From NCBI RefSeq assembly GCF_030813055.1, contig NZ_JAUSTW010000003.1, forward strand, positions 124,001-188,000: a stretch of 64,000 nt of DNA. Direction: 5' to 3'. Positions 44,682 to 54,138 of this stretch are shown piece after piece. The stretch's first letter is position 1, and the number at the start of each line of letters is the position of its first letter. Origin of the DNA: Neobacillus ginsengisoli (GTDB lineage: Bacteria > Bacillota > Bacilli > Bacillales_B > DSM-18226). The notes beneath the pieces were generated by a model. The model was given only the letters and a program-made list of their open reading frames with translations, did no database searches and was not told the origin of the DNA. The translations under genes and the position numbers were made by a program.

Positions 44682-44689
44682 CTTTTTAT

Positions 44690-46102
44690 CTATTTGTTCA
44701 TCCACTCTGTATGGAATGTTCCTTCCCGATCTACTCTTTTGTACGTATGAGCGCCGAAATAATCCCTTTGTGCTTGAAGCAGATTGGCCGGCAGGACTTC
44801 GGCACGGTAGCTATCATAATAAGCAATGGCACTCGAAAGTCCAGGAACAGGAATACCCGCTCTTATTGCAATAGAAACCACTTCTCTGGCTGCATCCTGA
44901 TAATCAGCTGCAATTGATTGAAAATAAGAATCCATTAAAAGATTTTCTAAATTAGGATTACGGTCATAGGCTTCTTTAATATTTTGAAGGAAGGCTGCAC
45001 GGATGATACACCCTCCTCGGAAAATCATCGCAATCTCCCCTGGATTTAAGTTCCAGTTATATTCCTCTGAAGCAACCTTGAACTGGGCGAAGCCTTGTGC
45101 GTAAGAGCAAATTTTACTTAAATATAATGTTTTTCGAATCAGCTCGATAATATCTTGTTTATTGCCTGCAAACTCTTTTTTGACAGGACCTTTTAATATT
45201 TTGCTTGCTTTTACACGCTCTTCCTTCATGCCAGAAAGGAAGCGGGTAAAAACGGATTCGGTAATAATTGATAGCGGAACCCCAAGGTCGAGTGCACTTT
45301 GACTCGTCCATTTTCCGGTCCCTTTTTGACCGGCAGTGTCGAGAATAACATCTACCAATGATTTACCTGTTTCCGGATCTAGTTTTGTAAAAATATCTGC
45401 TGTTATTTGAATTAAATAGCTATCGAGTTCACCCTTATTCCACTCGCTAAAAACTTCATGAAGCTCTTCATTTGACAAACCGAGCAGCTCTTTTAATAAA
45501 TGATACGCTTCACAGATTAGTTGCATATCACCATATTCAATTCCGTTATGTACCATTTTTACGTAATGTCCTGCACCATTAGGACCAATATAGGTACAAC
45601 ACGGTTCCCCGTTTACCTTTGCTGAGATTGCCGTTAATAGCGGACCTGCCGCAGCATATGCTTCTTTTTGTCCGCTAGGCATGATGGCAGGACCTGTAAG
45701 CGCACCCTCTTCTCCACCTGAAACACCGGCTCCAATAAAAAGAAACCCTTTTTTTGCCAGGTCTTCATTTCTCCGAATGGTATCCTTATAGAAGCTGTTT
45801 CCCCCATCAATTAAGATATCGCCTTTGTCCAAATAAGGTACCAGCGATTCAATCGCTTTATCAGTGATCACTCCTGCATTTACCATTAATAATATTTTGC
45901 GAGGGCTTTCCAAAGATTGAACAAATTCTTCTATATTAATTGTGCCAAAAAGATTCTTCCCTTTATTATGCTCAATGATTTCATTTACTTTTTCGGCGGA
46001 AAGATCGTACACGGATACAGAGTAACCTTTGCTTTCAAAATTTAGGGCGAGACTTCGTCCCATTACTCCAACACCTACTACGCCAACTTTCTGTTTTCCC
46101 AA
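44690..46102 (-). CDS. gnd: 6-phosphogluconate dehydrogenase (decarboxylating)
   Basis: 470 residues. The Rossmann motif [14 protein letters not shown] is at the N-terminus, followed by [11 protein letters not shown] (near 128), [15 protein letters not shown] with the catalytic Lys (near 182-195) and the C-terminal [13 protein letters not shown]. It oxidises 6-phosphogluconate to ribulose-5-phosphate and CO2. The dinucleotide loop VYDLSAEKV carries no clear Arg/Ser NADP signature, so NAD use (GntZ type) or NADP use (GndA type) cannot be decided. TTG start behind AAGGGATGA. Confidence 0.92.
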   Translation of the reverse strand: MGKQKVGVVGVGVMGRSLALNFESKGYSVSVYDLSAEKVNEIIEHNKGKNLFGTINIEEFVQSLESPRKILLMVNAGVITDKAIESLVPYLDKGDILIDGGNSFYKDTIRRNEDLAKKGFLFIGAGVSGGEEGALTGPAIMPSGQKEAYAAAGPLLTAISAKVNGEPCCTYIGPNGAGHYVKMVHNGIEYGDMQLICEAYHLLKELLGLSNEELHEVFSEWNKGELDSYLIQITADIFTKLDPETGKSLVDVILDTAGQKGTGKWTSQSALDLGVPLSIITESVFTRFLSGMKEERVKASKILKGPVKKEFAGNKQDIIELIRKTLYLSKICSYAQGFAQFKVASEEYNWNLNPGEIAMIFRGGCIIRAAFLQNIKEAYDRNPNLENLLMDSYFQSIAADYQDAAREVVSIAIRAGIPVPGLSSAIAYYDSYRAEVLPANLLQAQRDYFGAHTYKRVDREGTFHTEWMNK

Positions 46103-46332
46103 GTCAAATCATCCCTTCAAGATACTAAAAAAAATTTCTTTTAATTACATTATATGATAAAAAAATTTTCATACAAACCTTTTGTTTTAAAATAATAAAA
46201 AAAACCTAACCCAAGTAAAGGTTAAGTTTATTATTTTACTTATTAGGGCAGTTCATCCTATTAATTGACCCTTTATCCCTTAACGGTGTTCAACCAGCCG
46301 TATCATCTTGAAAAAGAGTCTTCAATCATTTT

Positions 46333-46379
46333 AAAATAACGAAAAGGCCTCCTATGACTGGTGAACTTTTCGTTATTTT
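46333..46379 (-). terminator. alaX terminator, long hairpin over the stop codon
   Basis: AAAATAACGAAAAG/CTTTTCGTTATTTT perfect 14-bp arms. The stop codon of the upstream gene lies inside the 5' arm (minus strand). Confidence 0.75.
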
Positions 46380-47569
46380 ATTACTTCCAATAAATGTTGT
46401 AACATTTCTTGCCCCGAAATCAATGCTTCTCCACCACCCTGGGCAAAAGATTCGTTTCCTCCGCCTTTACCGTTTATGAGACGAAGTGCACTTCCGATTA
46501 GATTTTTCATATTTTCTGCTCTATCCGCCCCTCTTGCACAAACCAGCTGCAACCGCCCCTCATTTTCAGACACTAAGAAAACCAGAGACTGTTCAGCTAA
46601 AGCAGTCACATTTCGGGCCAGCCTTTGAAGCTCCTGTATGGTACGATTTTGAAATATGCAGGTGACGATATTTTCTCCACTTTTTTTACTTTTTCCCACT
46701 AAGTCCTCTGCCTCGTAGTGAAGTAGATTTTCCCGTGCTTGTTCAAAAGATTTCTCTAATTGCCTGCCGTTCTCAAGAAGCCTTATAACGGCTTGTCCCA
46801 TGTCCTTTTCAGGTGCATTCAGGCGCTTGGTTAGTTCAAGAAGGACTTTTTGCTTTTGATCAAGCTGGATCATTACACGATTTCCACACACAAAATGAAC
46901 GCGAATATTTTTCTTTTGCTTTTCCCAATCCAATATTTTAATCACTTGAACTTCCCCGGTTGCTTTTGGATGCGTTCCGCCGCAGCCGTTATAATCAAAG
47001 TCCGGAATGATGACCAACCGAATATCCTCTTTTACCTTCGTCTCTTTTCGTAAAGGGTATTGAGACAATTCCTCTTCTTTCACCCATTTTATTTCGATCG
47101 GACGATTCTCTAAAATAATTTTATTAGCAAGGTCTTCCGCTCTTTTAGCTTCTTCCTCCGTTAACATTTCTGTCTCAATATCGATCGTAAGTAGCTCATT
47201 TCCTAAATGAAAGCTTACCGTATTATAGTGGAATAAATGGTCAAAGGCAGCTGATAAAATATGTTGACCTGTATGCTGCTGCATATGATCAAAACGTCTT
47301 TGCCAATCGATTACGCCAGTAACCTCCATACCGATTTCTTGTAATGGGCTTTCAAGATAGTGGCGAATTTCTCCATCGACTTCTTCAACATTTAATACTC
47401 TTCTATCCCCGATCGTTCCTATGTCATGAGGCTGCCCTCCGCCCGTTGGATAAAAGGCCGTTTGCTGCAAAACTAGATACCAATTTCCAGCCTGGTCTTG
47501 TTCCTGTTTTACAACCTTGCCAGTAAAAGATTTTATGTAGGCGTCTTTATAATACAATTTATTTTCCAT
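46373..47569 (-). CDS. Alanyl-tRNA editing protein AlaX-L
   Basis: 398 residues, homologous to the editing and C-terminal parts of AlaRS. The zinc/active-site motifs are HTGQHILSAAF (near 94-104) and GCGGTHPKATGEV (near 196-208), with a DHHA1-like C-terminal domain ending GGGNESFAQGGG. It hydrolyses mischarged Ser- or Gly-tRNA(Ala). ATG 47569 has AGGAG about 11 nt upstream; the GTG at 47581 is too close to the site. Confidence 0.9.
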   Translation of the reverse strand: MENKLYYKDAYIKSFTGKVVKQEQDQAGNWYLVLQQTAFYPTGGGQPHDIGTIGDRRVLNVEEVDGEIRHYLESPLQEIGMEVTGVIDWQRRFDHMQQHTGQHILSAAFDHLFHYNTVSFHLGNELLTIDIETEMLTEEEAKRAEDLANKIILENRPIEIKWVKEEELSQYPLRKETKVKEDIRLVIIPDFDYNGCGGTHPKATGEVQVIKILDWEKQKKNIRVHFVCGNRVMIQLDQKQKVLLELTKRLNAPEKDMGQAVIRLLENGRQLEKSFEQARENLLHYEAEDLVGKSKKSGENIVTCIFQNRTIQELQRLARNVTALAEQSLVFLVSENEGRLQLVCARGADRAENMKNLIGSALRLINGKGGGNESFAQGGGEALISGQEMLQHLLEVIK

Positions 47570-47644
47570 CCATTGTAACACTCCTATTGATTATTGCTTA
47601 TTGAACTAATTGTCGGTAAAAATGAAGAAGAAATCAAGAAAAGT

Positions 47645-47681
47645 GAAAAAAACCTGTTCCCTCTTTATTTGAGGGAACAGG
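47645..47681 (-). terminator. Terminator of GYP-repeat gene
   Basis: CCTGTTCCCTC-aaataaa-GAGGGAACAGG then TTTTTTT on the minus strand. Confidence 0.9.
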
Positions 47682-47694
47682 ACATAGCTGATAA

Positions 47695-47994
47695 TTACTT
47701 TTCTTTTCGCTGGCCAGTTGGTGGCATTTGAGTTTGACCGCTTTGTGGGAATCCGCCCATTCCATGAGGGAATCCTGTATGCGGATAGCCAGTCATTCCA
47801 TATGGATATCCTGGATGGTGATGGTGATGATGGTACGGGTAGCCATGTGGATGATATCCGCCATATGGATATCCTGCATGTGGATAGCCTCCCATTTGTG
47901 GATAACCAGTATGCGGATAGCCTCCCATTTGTGGATAGCCCATTTGCTGGCCAGGCTGGCCTGCAAAACCGCCGGGGTATTGCCGTTTTGTCAT
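47695..47994 (-). CDS. Gly/Tyr/Pro/His-rich repeat protein (spore coat-like)
   Basis: 99 residues of low complexity built from GYP units (GYPQMGGYPHTGYPQMGGYP...) with a run of six His in the middle. No membrane segment or catalytic motif. Composition resembles Bacillus spore coat or exosporium proteins (YppG/CotG-like disorder), and His-rich stretches could bind metal. GGAGG before the ATG. Repeat units are near-identical at DNA level, indicating slippage expansion. Confidence 0.65.
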   Translation of the reverse strand: MTKRQYPGGFAGQPGQQMGYPQMGGYPHTGYPQMGGYPHAGYPYGGYHPHGYPYHHHHHHPGYPYGMTGYPHTGFPHGMGGFPQSGQTQMPPTGQRKEK

Positions 47995-48108
47995 GAAAAA
48001 TCGCCTCCTAAAAATGTGTACATGGTAGTGTATGTATCACTTTTGGGATAAGCTTAGATTTTCACCTATAAACATAAAAATTATTTCCTAATATAAATGA
48101 AACTACAC

Positions 48109-48171
48109 TTTTCGCAAATAGAATCGGTGTTTTCGCAAATAGAATTGGTTTTTCCGCAAATGAAAGTGGCT
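48109..48171. repeat. 21-bp tandem quasi-repeat array
   Basis: Three contiguous 21-bp units (48109-48129, 48130-48150, 48151-48171) sharing TTTTCGCAAATAGAATCGGT-like sequence; weaker units extend on both sides. The third unit contains AAAGTGGC, the reverse complement of the GCCACTTT core of the array at 16797. The remainder of the 47995-48370 gap holds no gene I can see. Confidence 0.65.
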
Positions 48172-48330
48172 TTTAAAAATGATATCGGCATATCGGCATA
48201 TCCGCCAGCAAAGGCAGTCTAAACGTCAATTAATCCATCCTCGCGACCTAAATAATTTAGTTTTGTAAAACAACAATGTTTACGAAAATAGCCTAAATTA
48301 AAAAGGATAGGAAAATATGGGCCTGATTCA

Positions 48331-48366
48331 AAAAAAGAAGGCTATTCCTTACGGAGTTAGCCTCTT
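48331..48366 (-). terminator. Terminator of SOD-like gene
   Basis: On the minus strand AAGAGGCTA...TAGCCTTCT followed by TTTTTT. Confidence 0.8.
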
Positions 48367-48370
48367 CCTA

Positions 48371-48919
48371 CTATTTCTTTTCCTCCTGCCCTGATTTTGA
48401 TGCTTTTTTTGTACTTGATATTTTACCACAGGCAATCCGTTCTCCCGAATTCCCTGCCGGCTGGGTCATCCCATCATCTTTCCCTTGCGTAATGACAATT
48501 GAGGTGCCTTTTTTTGTAAACAGAGACTTTTTATCATTTTTCAGGGTAACATTGGGTGCCATGATATCTGCTTTTACAGAACCATCATCCTCGACAATCA
48601 AATTCGGAAGATCTCCTGCATGAGCTCCTTTTGGATTGAGAAGACCATGTTCCTTTTTTTCCGGATTGAAATGGTTGCCGGCAGATTTAAAATCAGGTGC
48701 CTTGCATTTTCCAGTTTCATGGATATGAATGGCATGAATGCCGGGGGATAATCCCGATAATTTTACAGACATCTTAACACCGCTGGCTTGCTCCGCTAGA
48801 TTTATTTTTCCAAGTGAATCTCCTGTCGCATTAAACAATTCTACATCAAGCTTTTTCGGATTTTGCTGGGTACACCCGGCTAATAAAAGGAGCGGAATAA
48901 TCATCCAGCTTTTTTTCAT
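48371..48919 (-). CDS. Cu/Zn superoxide dismutase-like lipoprotein, one Cu ligand missing
   Basis: 182 residues. Lipobox LLLAGC (Cys16) anchors it outside the membrane. The SOD_Cu domain keeps H65 and H67 (HAIHIHE), H83 (GNHFNP), H91, H100 and D103 (Zn site), and the disulfide Cys pair C72/C164. The fourth copper ligand, normally His in IVIH, is T144 (SIVITQGKDDG). B. subtilis YojM is likewise a SOD paralogue lacking Cu ligands. Activity is therefore doubtful; a copper-binding or chaperone role is possible. GGGGG before ATG 48919. Confidence 0.87.
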   Translation of the reverse strand: MKKSWMIIPLLLLAGCTQQNPKKLDVELFNATGDSLGKINLAEQASGVKMSVKLSGLSPGIHAIHIHETGKCKAPDFKSAGNHFNPEKKEHGLLNPKGAHAGDLPNLIVEDDGSVKADIMAPNVTLKNDKKSLFTKKGTSIVITQGKDDGMTQPAGNSGERIACGKISSTKKASKSGQEEKK

Positions 48920-49000
48920 ATGTATGACCCCCACATAGACAATTTGCGATTAGTATCTACAAACAGACTATTAGGTATTCAAAATCCGCTTCTGAATAGA

Positions 49001-49032
49001 AAAAAGGAACAGCGGTTATTCCCTACTGTTCC
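49001..49032 (-). terminator. Terminator of small membrane protein gene
   Basis: GGAACAGTaGG...CCgCTGTTCC followed by TTTTTTC on the minus strand; overlaps the stop codon. Confidence 0.75.
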
Positions 49033-49232
49033 TTATGATTACTATGAATATTTAATTTTTCTTCTAATTCTTTTGCTTTTTTTGCTTCTTTCTTGGAATG
49101 AGAAATAATAAACCTCATTGTTAAAACGGCTCCAATGAAAAAGAAAAAAAAGCTGATAGCTGCAGGTATATATTCTGATTTATCCTTTGGAAAGTATAAA
49201 AAATCTGCTAATACGAACGGATGAAACATCAT
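49023..49232 (-). CDS. Small membrane protein, unknown function
   Basis: 69 residues: one strong membrane helix (IPAAISFFFFFIGAVLTMRFII, about 22-43), then a charged coiled tail rich in Lys and Glu. GGGAGAAG sits directly before the ATG pair. No family recognised. Confidence 0.6.
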   Translation of the reverse strand: MMFHPFVLADFLYFPKDKSEYIPAAISFFFFFIGAVLTMRFIISHSKKEAKKAKELEEKLNIHSNHKEQ

Positions 49233-49321
49233 CTTCTCCCTTTCTATAAAGGAATACTCAATGCTTCATTATAACAACAAAAAACGTTTCAAACCAATTT
49301 ATTGCACGTTCCATTAGTTGT

Positions 49322-50062
49322 TTATTGTAATACCTTTATATTTCTAATCACAACATCTTTTTGCGGTTTATCCTTGGCGTCTGTAGGGCTATTGGCAATT
49401 TTATCGACAATTTCCATCCCGTCAATTACCTGTCCAAATACAGTATGCTTATGGTCAAGCCACGGTGTACCGCCGTGTTTCCCGTAAGCATCAATTATCG
49501 TATTTGGATACCCCACTTTCTCCATTTGCGATTTCAAGGATGGGTCCAGTTTGGTGTTTTGTACGATAAAAAACTGACTGCCATTTGTGTTTGCACCTGA
49601 ATTCGCCATCGACAATGCACCGCGAATATTAAAGAGATGATCAGAGAATTCATCTTCAAAAGGGTGACCCCAAATGCTTTCCCCGCCTGTGCCATTTCCA
49701 TTCGGGTCACCACCCTGAATCATGAAATCTTTAATCACTCGGTGAAAAATCAGACCGTTATAATAGCCTTTTTCACTATGCTTCACAAAGTTTTCGACGG
49801 CTTTCGGAGCATACTCAGGGAATAATTTGATTTTAATTGTTCCCATCGAGGTTTCCATTTCAATTAGTTTTTCATTGTCAGACACAGTGGTTGAAAGTTG
49901 GGGATAATCTGTTTTTGTCACTTTATTGCTTCCTTCTTTCTGTTCTGTTTTTGGCGTGGAATTGGTTGATTTCGTTTCGTTTTTTGCGTTGCTTGTCCCA
50001 CAAGCGGCCAAAACTAGAATTACTGCTATGAACGTTGCCCAAATTTGTAAACTTTTTCTCAT
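49322..50062 (-). CDS. Peptidyl-prolyl cis-trans isomerase, cyclophilin-type lipoprotein
   Basis: 246 residues. Signal peptide and lipobox LVLAACG (Cys21), a Ser/Thr/Lys-rich linker, then a cyclophilin domain from about 70: [38 protein letters not shown] and [13 protein letters not shown]. It folds exported proteins on the outer face of the membrane. It differs from cytosolic PpiB by the lipoprotein leader. GGAGG about 10 nt before the ATG. Confidence 0.9.
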   Translation of the reverse strand: MRKSLQIWATFIAVILVLAACGTSNAKNETKSTNSTPKTEQKEGSNKVTKTDYPQLSTTVSDNEKLIEMETSMGTIKIKLFPEYAPKAVENFVKHSEKGYYNGLIFHRVIKDFMIQGGDPNGNGTGGESIWGHPFEDEFSDHLFNIRGALSMANSGANTNGSQFFIVQNTKLDPSLKSQMEKVGYPNTIIDAYGKHGGTPWLDHKHTVFGQVIDGMEIVDKIANSPTDAKDKPQKDVVIRNIKVLQ

Positions 50063-50181
50063 TTATCATCCCTCCATTTTTTAAATTTAACCGAAATGAT
50101 CTATTTTTGCACTTTGTTTTTTGATTTGAATGTCTCATAATGAAAGAGAAATTAGGTATTTTTTAGTTAGGGGGAAAAGCG

Positions 50182-50562
50182 ATGCAGGAATTCCGGATTG
50201 GCGATACAGTCACAGCTATTTATAAAACAGGGAAATATATTGGGGAAATTACTGAGGTGCGTCCGCAAGGATTTCTGGTGAGAGTGTTAGCAGTGGTCAA
50301 ACATCCGATGCAAGGAGATCTTCATAACCCGAAAGACGCAGATGTTCTCATTTTCCATGAGAGACGCGCCCTCTCCTATAGAGAACAGGCAAATATTCCA
50401 AAACAAATGGTCAAGCATTTTGAAGATGATGTTCCTGACTATCAAACATCCTTAAAAGAAGCTTTGGCTAAAATGAAAAAGGAATTGCTGGAAAATCCAT
50501 CACCTTGGGCTGATATGAGCTTAAAGATGGCGGACTCTCTTGAGAAGGATTATTTCAAATAA
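50182..50562 (+). CDS. kapB: Kinase-associated protein KapB
   Basis: 126 residues matching KapB: VTAIYKTGKYIGEITEVRPQGFLVRVLAV, HPMQGDLHNP and ERRALSYREQ. In B. subtilis KapB supports the KinB branch of the sporulation phosphorelay. No lipobox is present in this copy, so the name lipoprotein B does not fit the sequence. GGGGG before the ATG; convergent with kapD. Confidence 0.87.
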   Translation: MQEFRIGDTVTAIYKTGKYIGEITEVRPQGFLVRVLAVVKHPMQGDLHNPKDADVLIFHERRALSYREQANIPKQMVKHFEDDVPDYQTSLKEALAKMKKELLENPSPWADMSLKMADSLEKDYFK

Positions 50563-50568
50563 TAAAGA

Positions 50569-50666
50569 AAACTCGCCGATTGGCGAGCCCCTAAGGGCGA
50601 AGACAGAAGCGTAGTTGCATGCTTATAGGAAAGTACAAACTTGCAAAAGTTTAAACTTTCCTATTA
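50569..50666 (+). repeat. Structured intergenic repeat, family 2, copy 1
   Basis: CTCGCCGATTGGCGAG hairpin, CCCTAAGGGCGAAGACAGAAGCGTAG core, then an AGGAAAGT...AAACTTTCCT hairpin. The same order is seen at 58175-58260. It lies in the 3' region of kapB ahead of the terminator. Confidence 0.55.
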
Positions 50667-50672
50667 ACGTAT

Positions 50673-50708
50673 AAAAGGCCAAATCAGGTGGAATGATTTG
50701 GCCTTTTA
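50673..50708. terminator. Shared terminator kapB/kapD
   Basis: AAAAGGCCAAATCA/TGATTTGGCCTTTT, 14-bp perfect arms, T tract on both strands; covers the kapD stop. Confidence 0.9.
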
Positions 50709-51326
50709 TGCAAATTTATTTAATAGCTTTGAAAAATCAACTCGGTCACCAATCGTCGTTGGTTTCGGTTTTTCTAAATAACGTTTATCCTTTTCAACGA
50801 GACGGAATATATTATAAGTGGTTAATGCATCATCAAGCGCCCGGTGGTGTCTGCCTGTCCCTTCTTTACCATATTCTTGAACAGCCTTCCATAAACCGGT
50901 TTGATTTTGATCTCCAAAGAATCGTTTATATTCCATTGACAAATCTAATTCAGCTGCATTAAATGGAAAAGAGACTCCGGCTTCTAAACAATTATGACGC
51001 AGTACTTTCATATCCATATTTCCCCAAGTAACAATGGTAGTTTCGTAATTTTTATTGAACTCATCCATTTTTCTTACAAGTTCATAAATAGATAACCCCT
51101 TGTCAACCTGCTGCTGCGAAATATGTAAGAATGATTTACAGCGTTCTGATAAAATAGGAAACTTAAGCGGTGTTACAAAAGATGAGAACTGCTCGGTAAT
51201 TTCCTCGTCAACCACTGCAACAATTCCTACCTCGATAATTTCCGCAAAAAAATCTTTCATCCGGACATTACGTTCAGGCATGGTAAACTCAAAATCAATA
51301 AATAAATATTGTCGCCTTCCTTTCAA
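50706..51326 (-). CDS. kapD: 3'-5' exonuclease KapD
   Basis: 206 residues, DEDDh exonuclease fold: FIDFEFTMPE (first acidic pair), VTWGNMDMKVL, and GTGRHHRALDDALTTYNIF with the catalytic His and Asp. KapD inhibits sporulation through KinA in B. subtilis. The start is taken as TTG 51326, with AAAGGTGGGG 6 nt upstream, which gives the family length; in-frame upstream ATGs have no site. Confidence 0.88.
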   Translation of the reverse strand: MKGRRQYLFIDFEFTMPERNVRMKDFFAEIIEVGIVAVVDEEITEQFSSFVTPLKFPILSERCKSFLHISQQQVDKGLSIYELVRKMDEFNKNYETTIVTWGNMDMKVLRHNCLEAGVSFPFNAAELDLSMEYKRFFGDQNQTGLWKAVQEYGKEGTGRHHRALDDALTTYNIFRLVEKDKRYLEKPKPTTIGDRVDFSKLLNKFA

Positions 51327-51484
51327 TATTTTCCCCACCTTTCTTTCAATCTTCTTTACTACCATTATATAAAGAAACCTGTACAAAAAATTGTGCTTAT
51401 TTTCTATTTTTTTATTTCTTTTATTATATCATGAAATGGGTGCTAATTTTTTAAATTTTTCTACAATATACGATCCAGCCTATA

Positions 51485-51513
51485 GAAAAAAGATGGGTAA
51501 AAATCCCCATCTT
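51485..51513 (-). terminator. Terminator of yuxO
   Basis: AAGATGGG/CCCATCTT with TTTTTTC on the minus strand. Confidence 0.85.
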
Positions 51514-51529
51514 TCTTGTGGATGTTCTG

Positions 51530-51913
51530 TTATTTTTTCAATTTGATTACTGCCATGGTACAGCGTGAAACACAAATAAGGTTGTCCTTTTCATCGGTAA
51601 TTTTAATATCCCAAACCATTGTCGTTTTACCTTGAAATAATACGGTTGCAACTGCCGTTACGATCCCCTCTGTTTTTGGGCGAACATGATTTGCATTGAT
51701 TTCCAGTCCTGCAACACCTTCTGTTTCTTTATCCACCAATTCATACGCGCCGACACTGGCAACTGTTTCCGATAATGCAACGGATGCTCCCCCATGCAGT
51801 AAACCAAAGGGCTGGCGTGTCCGTTCGTCCACCGGCATTGTTCCGATGACTTTTCCTTTTTCTATATGGGTAATTTCGATACCCAAAGCTTCAATTAATG
51901 TGTTTTTTATCAT
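51530..51913 (-). CDS. yuxO: Hotdog-fold thioesterase (YuxO/MenI)
   Basis: 127 residues, PaaI-type hotdog thioesterase: PFGLLHGGASVALSETVAS is the catalytic helix region, and NANHVRP follows. The orthologue is proposed to hydrolyse 1,4-dihydroxy-2-naphthoyl-CoA in menaquinone synthesis (MenI). GGAGG before the ATG; single gene. Confidence 0.85.
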   Translation of the reverse strand: MIKNTLIEALGIEITHIEKGKVIGTMPVDERTRQPFGLLHGGASVALSETVASVGAYELVDKETEGVAGLEINANHVRPKTEGIVTAVATVLFQGKTTMVWDIKITDEKDNLICVSRCTMAVIKLKK

Positions 51914-52000
51914 TCTTATTCCTCCAATGATATGTAAATACTAGAAAAAAAGTTATATACCTATTTCTTCTCCAGCATTCTTTCAATTCCTTTTTATAAA

Positions 52001-52034
52001 TGAAAAAAAACAGCCACAAGAGCTGTTTTTTACC
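52001..52034 (-). terminator. Terminator of Gly-rich gene
   Basis: AAAAACAGC/GCTGTTTTT with a T tract on the minus strand. Confidence 0.75.
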
Positions 52035-52037
52035 TTT

Positions 52038-52286
52038 TTAATAATATGGCATTCCATAGCCCGGAAAGCCCATGCCGGGGTAACCCATGCCAGGGTAGCC
52101 CATTGGGGGATAACCAAATCCGGGATATCCGAAACCCGGATAGCCTCCAAAAAATGGGCGGCTCGCTAAAGCTCCACCTATTCCACCACCTATTAAACCG
52201 CCTAGAAAGGCACCTGCTAATGGTAATCCAAATATTCCAAAAAATCGTTGATCATGTACCGGGTACTGATTTCGATAAGGGTACAT
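52038..52286 (-). CDS. Gly-rich GYP-repeat protein with membrane/glycine-zipper segment
   Basis: 82 residues. The N-terminal YPYRNQYPVHDQRFF is followed by the glycine-zipper segment LPLAGAFLGGLIGGGIGGALA and a tail of GYPGFGYP/GYPGMGYP repeats. It shares the GYP repeat style with the protein at 47695 but adds a membrane-interacting segment. Function unknown; a coat or outer-surface role is plausible. GGAGG about 9 nt before the ATG. Confidence 0.65.
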   Translation of the reverse strand: MYPYRNQYPVHDQRFFGIFGLPLAGAFLGGLIGGGIGGALASRPFFGGYPGFGYPGFGYPPMGYPGMGYPGMGFPGYGMPYY

Positions 52287-52361
52287 GCAGCCCTACCTCC
52301 TTTTCATCTATACTTGCCTACACTATTTCATATGCGAGGTTAAAGGAAATGGAGTGGGCTT

Positions 52362-52514
52362 TAGAAAAGCGGAAGCGCCCGTTTAGCGACGTATGGACTG
52401 GAGCGCTTCGACTGAGATAAAGGAAACACGAATCGCGTTTTTTGCGATTCGATGTTGACTTATCGTAGGGGGAAGAGCGAAGTACACTAGTCGCTGGGCA
52501 CTGGAGCTAGACAG
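52362..52514 (+). repeat. Dispersed intergenic repeat, copy 3
   Basis: Near-identical to copy 2 through GTATGGACTGGAGCGCTTCG, the CGAATCGC-gttttt-tGCGATTCG hairpin, GACTTATCGTAGGG and GAGCTAGACA. It lacks the AAAGTCAAAATTTATAC right extension. Placed downstream of pepA. Confidence 0.9.
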
Positions 52515-52566
52515 TTATCTTAGTTCAAAAAACCCCCTGGCCATTGGGTACCTGGTGACTTGAGTC

Positions 52567-54075
52567 TTACTTTTTAAATGGTTCAAAACGTTCTACGAAT
52601 AATGCAAGTGTTCGGGTCATTACTCCTGTGGCACCAGACGGTCCAAGGTCATGTTCCTTAGAAGTTGTAGCCGTACCGGCAATATCTAAGTGTACCCATG
52701 GTGTGCCTTCTGTAAATTCTCCAATAAAGGCACCTGCAACTATGGCATGGCCTTCCGAACCGGGAGAATTATTTAAATCGGCTACTTTACTGTTTCTTAC
52801 CCGTTGTTTGTCTTTTTCAAACAACGGTAATTGCCATATTGGCTCACAGGCTTCCATGGAGGCCTCCAAGACCTGTTCAAACAGCGTCCCGTGATTGGTC
52901 ATTGCCCCTGTTGTGTGGAGTCCCAGTGCGGTAATAACACCGCCTGTTAAGGTGGCCACATCCACTAAATACTCAGCCCCATGATGTTTTGCGTAAGTAA
53001 CGGCATCTGCTAACACCAGGCGGCCTTCAGCGTCTGTATTTAGGACCTCGATTGTCTTTCCGCTCATGGAGGTAATGACATCATCCGGTTTAAAAGCACC
53101 ACCGCCAATCATGTTATCAGTTGAAGGAATAACCGCTACCACGTTTTGTTCAGGCTTAATTTCACCGATGATTTCCATCGCTCCAAGTACTGCAGCTGCT
53201 CCCCCCATATCCGTCTTCATCCCGACAATTCCTGCTTTGGTTTTAATGGAGTAACCGCCTGTGTCAAAGGTGACACCTTTTCCAACAAGTCCGATAACAT
53301 CTTCCCATTGATCTTTTCCTTGATATTTTAAAACAATCATCTTTGGAGGCTCCACAGAACCTTGGTTGACAGCTAGAAATGCACCCATACCTAGCTTTTC
53401 AATTTCACCTACGTCTAATATTTCTACTTCAAAGTCATATTTGGCAGCAAGTTCTTGGGCATAATTTGCCATGTCCGTTGCCGTTAGTAAATTCCCCGGT
53501 GTGTTTACGAGGTTGCGGGCAGAATTGGTTCCCTTACCGAAAGCATACCCAACCGTTAAGGATGCCCGGATATCCTCCTGTTCATAGCCTTCACTGTAGA
53601 CAGTAATATTTTTCAAGCTTTTTTCCGGTTCATTTGATTTTTGTCTGTAGCCTGAAAATTGGTACGTAGCTAAAGCATATGCTTCGCTCATAGCATGTGC
53701 AGCTTCTAAACCATCCAATTGTACAGAAGTAAATGAATTTAATAGCACCGCTGCTTCTTCCTGCTTAGCTGCTTTTAACTCTTTAAAAACCCTGCCAAGA
53801 GCCTCACACAGCAATTCAAAGGTTAAATCTTTCTCCTTCCCCAGACCGACAAACCAAATTCGTTTTGAGCCAATCTTACCGAAACTATGTACTTTACTAA
53901 TACTTTTTAATTTTGCTGAGATATCTCCATTTTTAACGAGCTCTGTCAGTTGTCCTTCAAAAAGGTCATCAAGCTTAGCCAGTCGCCCTGTAAATTTTTC
54001 GGGCCGCTCGAAAATACCGACGACTAAACCTTCATGTTGATTTGAAAATTCTATTTCTGATTCCACTTTGAACAT
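52567..54075 (-). CDS. pepA: Leucyl aminopeptidase (M17)
   Basis: 502 residues. An N-terminal macro-like domain precedes the C-terminal M17 catalytic domain, with [15 protein letters not shown] (near 262-276), [10 protein letters not shown] and the signature NTDAEGRL (near 345-352). A two-metal cytosolic hexameric aminopeptidase, orthologous to B. subtilis YuiE. GGTG before the ATG. Confidence 0.94.
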   Translation of the reverse strand: MFKVESEIEFSNQHEGLVVGIFERPEKFTGRLAKLDDLFEGQLTELVKNGDISAKLKSISKVHSFGKIGSKRIWFVGLGKEKDLTFELLCEALGRVFKELKAAKQEEAAVLLNSFTSVQLDGLEAAHAMSEAYALATYQFSGYRQKSNEPEKSLKNITVYSEGYEQEDIRASLTVGYAFGKGTNSARNLVNTPGNLLTATDMANYAQELAAKYDFEVEILDVGEIEKLGMGAFLAVNQGSVEPPKMIVLKYQGKDQWEDVIGLVGKGVTFDTGGYSIKTKAGIVGMKTDMGGAAAVLGAMEIIGEIKPEQNVVAVIPSTDNMIGGGAFKPDDVITSMSGKTIEVLNTDAEGRLVLADAVTYAKHHGAEYLVDVATLTGGVITALGLHTTGAMTNHGTLFEQVLEASMEACEPIWQLPLFEKDKQRVRNSKVADLNNSPGSEGHAIVAGAFIGEFTEGTPWVHLDIAGTATTSKEHDLGPSGATGVMTRTLALFVERFEPFKK

Positions 54076-54138
54076 GTCAGGTACACCCCCATATGATATG
54101 TTCTTATTATATCGAAAAAGTTTTTTTATTTCGACTTC

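Noticed and set aside
48109..48171. CRISPR array
   Set aside because: Units are contiguous 21-mers with no spacers, and no cas genes are in the window.
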